53,645 nt of DNA, from contig NZ_VTOY01000015.1 of the NCBI RefSeq assembly GCF_008271295.1, positions 1 through 53,645 of the forward strand. Direction: 5' to 3'. This document shows positions 49,713-53,645 of the stretch, one piece after another. The first letter of the stretch is position 1. Each line of letters opens with the position of its first letter. The notes under the pieces were generated by a model. The model did no database searches and was not told the origin of the DNA. It saw only the letters and a list, made by a program, of their open reading frames with translations. Source of the stretch: Pseudoselenomonas ruminis. Its GTDB lineage: Bacteria > Bacillota > Negativicutes > Selenomonadales > Selenomonadaceae. The translations under genes were made by a program, and so were the position numbers.

Positions 49713-51578
49713 TCATCTCATTTCCCCCTTCTTATCCGCAGTCTTTTTGACTGCGGATTTTTTGTCGGCATTTTTCTTCTCTTCTTTCCATTTTTTCTCA
49801 TACTGTTTCTTGGCTTCGGCTTTATCCTTCAAGCGCTTCTTGTATTCCTTATCACTGATAGCTGGCAAATAATCATCGGGAATTGCACGAACGTATTTGT
49901 TATCCAAGGCATATAATTTCTGGTAATTTTCCTGCGCTTTATCCCTCTGACCTAGTTCATCGTATATTTCGGCGCTGATTAACCAACCATAGGGATTGTC
50001 CGCCTTGATTTTCTTGGCGGTATCCAAATCTGCCAGGGCTTTGTCATTTTCCCCCATCATCCGATAGGTATCGGCGCGATTGAGGAAATTAAACACGTTC
50101 TTCGCATCCATAACGACAGCTTTGTCACAGTCCTGTAATGCTCCAGAAAAATCCCCATTGACGGCTTTCGCCCGGCCGCGAACGGCAAAGTTCTCCGCTT
50201 CGTTTTCAGGATTTTTAGCCGCAAAGACGCGATTGATCTCAAACAAGGCCTTAACGGCCTGTCCATAATCGCTATAGGCATCGGCATTTTCCCGCATTTT
50301 CTTGACAGCTTTGGCATCGCTTTGAATTACAGCTTCCCGTGCCTGCTGCAATTGCTTTTGACGCTTTTGCTCTGCCGCTTTCATTTTGCTTCGTGCACCG
50401 CTGGACGCTTCCCCTGCATAAGCATTCGTCACGAGTTCCTGCAGGCGTGCGCCTGCCTGCTCTGATGCTAAAAACGCTTGCAGCACTGCATTTACCCGCG
50501 AATCTTCGAGGCAAGTTACTGCGCCATCCCGATTCGTGCGAAAATTCCACGCCGCAACGGAATCATAATCATGAAAGGCCTTGGCGATTGCACCAGCAAC
50601 ATAATAGGCATTTTCCGTCGTATTGTCGTAGTCATCCCCGGTCCAATCCACACTTAATAGTTTTTGTCCATCGATATAAACATCCCGGCGATCCTTGACC
50701 GTCACATGCCCACAGCCGTAATCCGACATCATCTTGGCTAATTTTTGCTCCCGCAGGTCCGTATCCGGGTGATCGTTGTAATTTTCCTGGTCTTTTTTCT
50801 TTGGGTCGGAATCCTGATATTCGAGGACGTTCTGAGTCTGATAGGTCAAATAGTACGACATGCGGGCCATCGCCGCTGCACCACCGCCGGGATTGAACCC
50901 CGCACTGGTCATTAAATAAAAACCGCCTTCATCGGCATCGTACTCAGTTGGCAGCGTGACATTCTTAGCGATGGAGTAATTGGCCAGCGCATTTAGCTTG
51001 TTCCAGTCCATAACACCTGTATCCATGTTGAGGAAACTCATTCCATAATACTGTGCTACGGCTTTGGCATAGTTATGCGCACTGTGCTGCTCCAGGCCAT
51101 GCGTCATCTCATGGGCAAGAACAGCCGCCAATTCATCGGGATCAAGATTGAGTCCACGCACCAGCGCCCTGTTGATGCTCACATAGTTAGTCGGATAGCA
51201 GGCCGCATTAAAATCCGGACTGTTATTGACCGTCCAGCAAAAGGGCAGGCTGTTGACCTTTAATACGTACGCCCCCTTATTGACCAGCTGATTCATAACA
51301 AAATCGACGACTTGCACATCATTCTGATTCGGGTCAATGCCATTTTGTTTGATATCCTGCTGCTGGCTTTGAAGCTGGGCACTGACGTTATTTCCCATAG
51401 CCAGGATGCTGGAAAGGCTGGATTTATATGCCCCCAAAACGCCAAGTGCCTGTGCGGCGGCCGCCCAGGCATCCACGGCTTCTGCCTGCGGCATCGGTGC
51501 CTGCATCACGCCAGTCATCAGCACACCGGACAAAGCCATTGCCGTCATGCGTTTTTTCCATCGATTGTTGTATTTCAA
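49713..51578 (-). CDS. Secreted M48 metalloprotease with TPRs
   Basis: A 621-residue protein with a signal sequence (WKKRMTAMALSGVLMTGVMQ and an AEA site) and an M48 zinc protease domain: HEMTHGLEQH (zinc His156 and His160) and EYDADEGGFYL with the third ligand near residue 212. The C-terminal half has TPR-like repeats (FAVRGRAKAVNGDFSGALQD, FLNRADTYRMMGENDKALAD, WLISAEIYDELGQRDKAQEN) and a Lys-rich tail. The layout recalls the BepA/YfgC outer-membrane quality-control protease, a plausible role in this diderm. The start is TTG 51578 with GAGGTG 6 nt upstream. Confidence 0.85.
   Translation of the reverse strand: MKYNNRWKKRMTAMALSGVLMTGVMQAPMPQAEAVDAWAAAAQALGVLGAYKSSLSSILAMGNNVSAQLQSQQQDIKQNGIDPNQNDVQVVDFVMNQLVNKGAYVLKVNSLPFCWTVNNSPDFNAACYPTNYVSINRALVRGLNLDPDELAAVLAHEMTHGLEQHSAHNYAKAVAQYYGMSFLNMDTGVMDWNKLNALANYSIAKNVTLPTEYDADEGGFYLMTSAGFNPGGGAAAMARMSYYLTYQTQNVLEYQDSDPKKKDQENYNDHPDTDLREQKLAKMMSDYGCGHVTVKDRRDVYIDGQKLLSVDWTGDDYDNTTENAYYVAGAIAKAFHDYDSVAAWNFRTNRDGAVTCLEDSRVNAVLQAFLASEQAGARLQELVTNAYAGEASSGARSKMKAAEQKRQKQLQQAREAVIQSDAKAVKKMRENADAYSDYGQAVKALFEINRVFAAKNPENEAENFAVRGRAKAVNGDFSGALQDCDKAVVMDAKNVFNFLNRADTYRMMGENDKALADLDTAKKIKADNPYGWLISAEIYDELGQRDKAQENYQKLYALDNKYVRAIPDDYLPAISDKEYKKRLKDKAEAKKQYEKKWKEEKKNADKKSAVKKTADKKGEMR
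49734..49765 (+). terminator. Terminator of autotransporter gene, inside protease gene
   Basis: ATCCGCAGTC-TTTTT-GACTGCGGAT, a perfect 10-bp stem followed by a T run on the plus strand, 40 nt after the autotransporter stop. It lies within the last codons of the convergent protease gene, where it encodes part of the Lys/Ala-rich tail. Confidence 0.8.
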
Positions 51579-51720
51579 AGGAATCACCTCATTTACTTGA
51601 GTTAGAAAACTATATGTATTTTACCATATCTCGCTTGAAATTTTCGTGAGTGCGGATAATTTTCTTTAACTTTTTGTCCTTTTGTAACTGAAGTTACATA
51701 CTCTTTTCATAAATCTCCCC

Positions 51721-51726
51721 TATAAT
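51721..51726 (+). promoter_or_regulatory. -10 box of candidate structured RNA
   Basis: A perfect TATAAT followed by the start of a GC-richer, hairpin-rich segment. The -35 region (about 51698-51703) is not consensus. Confidence 0.4.
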
Positions 51727-51732
51727 AAAGCT

Positions 51733-51899
51733 GTCGATAGGAGATGGGCTTGGTCAATCCCCCAGGCCGCAGGCTTTTATCGATATCCCTAAACAAGAAG
51801 GATTTAATCCCACCCTTCTTGCTTCCCATTTCTCAATTTTTTATCATCCCTTCCCTAGAAGTCCGCAGCTTGGACGTAACGCTGCGGACTTCTTTTTTT
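51733..51899 (+). ncRNA. Structured RNA of unknown class
   Basis: About 165 nt with no open frame or ribosome site, between a TATAAT and a strong terminator. Visible pairings include TCGATA/TATCGA (51734-51739 with 51778-51783), GGCTTGG/CCAGGCC, CAAGAAGG/CCTTCTTG (51794-51801 with 51814-51821), and a longer-range GGAGATGGG/CCCATTTCT that competes with the first. The gene downstream has its own promoter (51980-52008), so this looks like an independent small RNA rather than a leader. It does not match 6S, tmRNA, RNase P or SRP RNA by eye. Confidence 0.45.
51858..51899 (+). terminator. Terminator of the structured RNA
   Basis: GAAGTCCGCAGC and GCTGCGGACTTC form a perfect 12-bp stem (51858-51869 and 51881-51892), followed by seven T. 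One of the strongest terminators in the window. Confidence 0.9.
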
Positions 51900-51979
51900 G
51901 TTTAACATTATTTTTCCACTCAATTACGACAATTTTTCTATCATTCCTAAATAGAATGGTAAATTATCCTATTAGCTAT

Positions 51980-52008
51980 TGAAAAAAGACAGAATATTAT
52001 TTATGATA
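51980..52008 (+). promoter_or_regulatory. Promoter of DASS transporter gene
   Basis: TTGAAA (51980-51985), 17 nt, TATGAT (52003-52008), 77 nt upstream of the chosen start. It lies downstream of the structured RNA terminator. Confidence 0.65.
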
Positions 52009-52084
52009 GAAATAAAGCGAATTGTAGGTATAATTTATAGAAATTATTCTTTTGCTTACTTCAATAAAAGGAGGCGTATTTATT

Positions 52085-53629
52085 TTGGACAAGATGAGTA
52101 AAGAAGCGCTAGCGGTCAAACGAGCAGAACAGGCCTTTGACCGCAAACGCCGCACGATTGGTCTCTTCGGCGGCCCAATACTAGCCCTGCTGGTATTCCT
52201 TACCCCGATTGCAGGACTCACTTTAGCGGCACATAAACTGCTGGCTATCATGGTGCTCGTTGCTCTCTGGTGGATCACAGAGCCTGTACCGATACCGGTA
52301 ACTTCGCTGATTGGGCCAACGCTGGCCGTTGTTACCGGGGTTGTACCGGTTAGCACAGCATTTGCCGCCTTTGCCAATCCGATGATTTTCCTCTTTATGG
52401 GCGGCTTTATCCTGGCAAAAGCCATGATGACTCATGGACTCGATAAGCGGTTTGCCTACTGGCTGTTATCACGTTCCTGGGTTGGTTCGAATCCGAAACG
52501 CATTTTCCTGGCTGTCGGTCTGGCGGCGGCCCTGTGCTCCGGCTGGGTCAGCAATACTGCTACGGCCGCTATGATGTTTCCGATCTGTCTCGGCCTTTTG
52601 ACTTCCATCAAAGAGATGTTTGCCGCCAATGGCCGGACCATCGATTTGCACGAATATAAATACGCCACCGGACTCATGCTTATGACGGCTTACTCCTGTT
52701 CGATTGGCGGCGTACTAACTCCGATTGGAACCCCGCCAAACCTCATCATGCTCGGGTTCCTCGACCAGATGTGTGACATTCATGTATCATTCTTTGAATG
52801 GATGACCTGGGGTTTTATCGCCATGGTCGTCTACTTCCTCATTGCCGCCTTCGTCTTGTCGCGCATGTTCCCAGCTGATGTCGAGCGCATCGAAGGAGCC
52901 GACACCTTTATCAAGAATAAGCTCGCAGAGCTTGGCGGCTGGACGCTGGCTCAGAAAAACACGCTGTTCTGCTTTATCGTCGCCGTTACGCTCTGGGTTA
53001 CGCCGGGTATTCTTTCCATTGCCCTCGGCAGTACGGACCCGACGCTAAAACTCTACAATAAATTGTTCCCAGAAGCGGTTGCCGCTATGGCTGGCGCACT
53101 GATTCTCTTTATCCTGCCGGTCAATTTTGAAAAACGCCAGTTTACCCTCAAGTGGCAGGAAGCTATGGAAGGCATCGAATGGGGTACACTGATTCTCTTC
53201 GGCGGCGGTCTCGCCATGGGCGGCATGATGTATAAGACAGGTCTTTCCCAGTGGGTCGGTGACCTTATCGTCAGCTCGATGGGCGGCTCGCCATCGCAAA
53301 TTGGCATGGTCGCCATCTTCTCGGTCATGGCCCTGCTGCTCTCGGAGCTAACGAGCCATACAGCCGCCACAAATATGATTGGCCCCTTGGCCATCACGGC
53401 GGCAGTATCGGCCGGTCTTAGCCCGATTCCGGTATCCGTCGGCATTGCCCTTTCCGCATCGCTTGGCTTCATGCTGCCGGTATCGACACCGCCAAATGCT
53501 ATCGTCTACGCATCGGGCTATATCCCCATCACGAAGATGATTCACACCGGCGTCATTATCGACGTCGTCGGCATCGCCTGCGTGACGATTCCACTGGTTA
53601 TCTACTTCGTCAGCTGGGTTGTCGGCTAG
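52085..53629 (+). CDS. DASS/SLC13 family dicarboxylate:sodium symporter
   Basis: A 514-residue inner-membrane transporter with about 11-12 hydrophobic segments. DASS signatures are the two SNT-like motifs: CSGWVSNTATAAMMFPICLG in the first half and LTSHTAATNMIGPLAITAAV in the second, plus GGVLTPIGTPPNLIMLG and LPVSTPPNAIVYASGYI. Members import succinate, malate, fumarate or citrate with sodium. The start is TTG 52085, 10 nt after GGAGG; the ATG at 52094 is too far from it and a TTG at 52052 lies upstream of it. The N-terminal 30 residues are basic and cytosolic. The stop lies 16 nt before the window end. Confidence 0.9.
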   Translation: MDKMSKEALAVKRAEQAFDRKRRTIGLFGGPILALLVFLTPIAGLTLAAHKLLAIMVLVALWWITEPVPIPVTSLIGPTLAVVTGVVPVSTAFAAFANPMIFLFMGGFILAKAMMTHGLDKRFAYWLLSRSWVGSNPKRIFLAVGLAAALCSGWVSNTATAAMMFPICLGLLTSIKEMFAANGRTIDLHEYKYATGLMLMTAYSCSIGGVLTPIGTPPNLIMLGFLDQMCDIHVSFFEWMTWGFIAMVVYFLIAAFVLSRMFPADVERIEGADTFIKNKLAELGGWTLAQKNTLFCFIVAVTLWVTPGILSIALGSTDPTLKLYNKLFPEAVAAMAGALILFILPVNFEKRQFTLKWQEAMEGIEWGTLILFGGGLAMGGMMYKTGLSQWVGDLIVSSMGGSPSQIGMVAIFSVMALLLSELTSHTAATNMIGPLAITAAVSAGLSPIPVSVGIALSASLGFMLPVSTPPNAIVYASGYIPITKMIHTGVIIDVVGIACVTIPLVIYFVSWVVG

Positions 53630-53645
53630 AATTTCTGCTATATAA

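Noticed and set aside
51733-51899. The structured RNA as a leader riboswitch of the DASS transporter
   Set aside because: The terminator is about 185 nt upstream of the start and a good promoter (51980-52008) lies between, so a separate RNA is more likely; a leader role is not excluded.

Overview
The window looks like the chromosome of a motile anaerobic diderm Firmicute of the Negativicutes, most likely Selenomonas or a close relative. The reasons are a Bacillus-like flagellar gene order (yvyF, flgM, flgN, flgK, flgL, yviE, fliW, csrA, flaG, fliD, fliS) together with outer-membrane systems (a two-partner secretion pair and a classical autotransporter), a trimeric [FeFe]-hydrogenase, and a tRNA-Trp T-box upstream of trpS. 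No rRNA, tRNA, CRISPR array, insertion sequence or prophage was seen. Species placement is inference from gene content.

Layout. 1-9567 (minus strand): late flagellar operon with hook-filament junction proteins, filament cap, chaperones, the CsrA-FliW translational switch and FlgM. At the left edge a sigma28-type promoter points out of the window, probably to another flagellin gene. 9641-21306 (minus): a two-partner secretion locus with a 2719-residue exoprotein built of YDG repeats and its TpsB pore, then a flagellin gene with a sigma28-like promoter and CsrA-type sites in its leader, then a small YbjN-like gene. 21800-25839: a uronate-isomerase homologue that has lost its catalytic metal-site residues, a CstA transporter, and a TSUP permease. 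25740-29334: an operon of a membrane phosphoesterase, an OGT-like (GT41) glycosyltransferase and a methyltransferase-like protein, plus a small orphan gene. 29578-33115 (plus): hydC-hydB-hydA. 33140-37049 (minus): an internally shortened LacI-type regulator, DUF815 ATPase, T-box-controlled trpS, and an orphan CARF-like protein. 37299-38425: proC, followed by a compact locus with a 29-residue hydrophobic peptide facing a short promoter-terminator RNA unit, which resembles a type I toxin-antitoxin. 38453-45725: an L-ascorbate (ula) operon with a divergent DeoR regulator; ulaD is absent from the cluster and a predicted beta-propeller gene lies within it. 45794-51578: a membrane-anchored LuxR regulator divergent from an autotransporter adhesin, and a secreted M48 protease with TPRs. 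51600-52084: a structured RNA with its own terminator. 52085-53629: a DASS/SLC13 carboxylate transporter.

How it fits together: the left 21 kb builds and times flagellar filament assembly (sigma28-FlgM transcriptionally, CsrA-FliW translationally) and adds surface adhesins. The middle and right parts handle fermentative redox balance (hydrogenase), carboxylate and sugar-acid uptake, and surface-exposed or envelope functions. Start sites were reset wherever a clear Shine-Dalgarno sequence favoured an internal codon. All promoters, operators and RNA structures were found by eye and are unfolded and untested.
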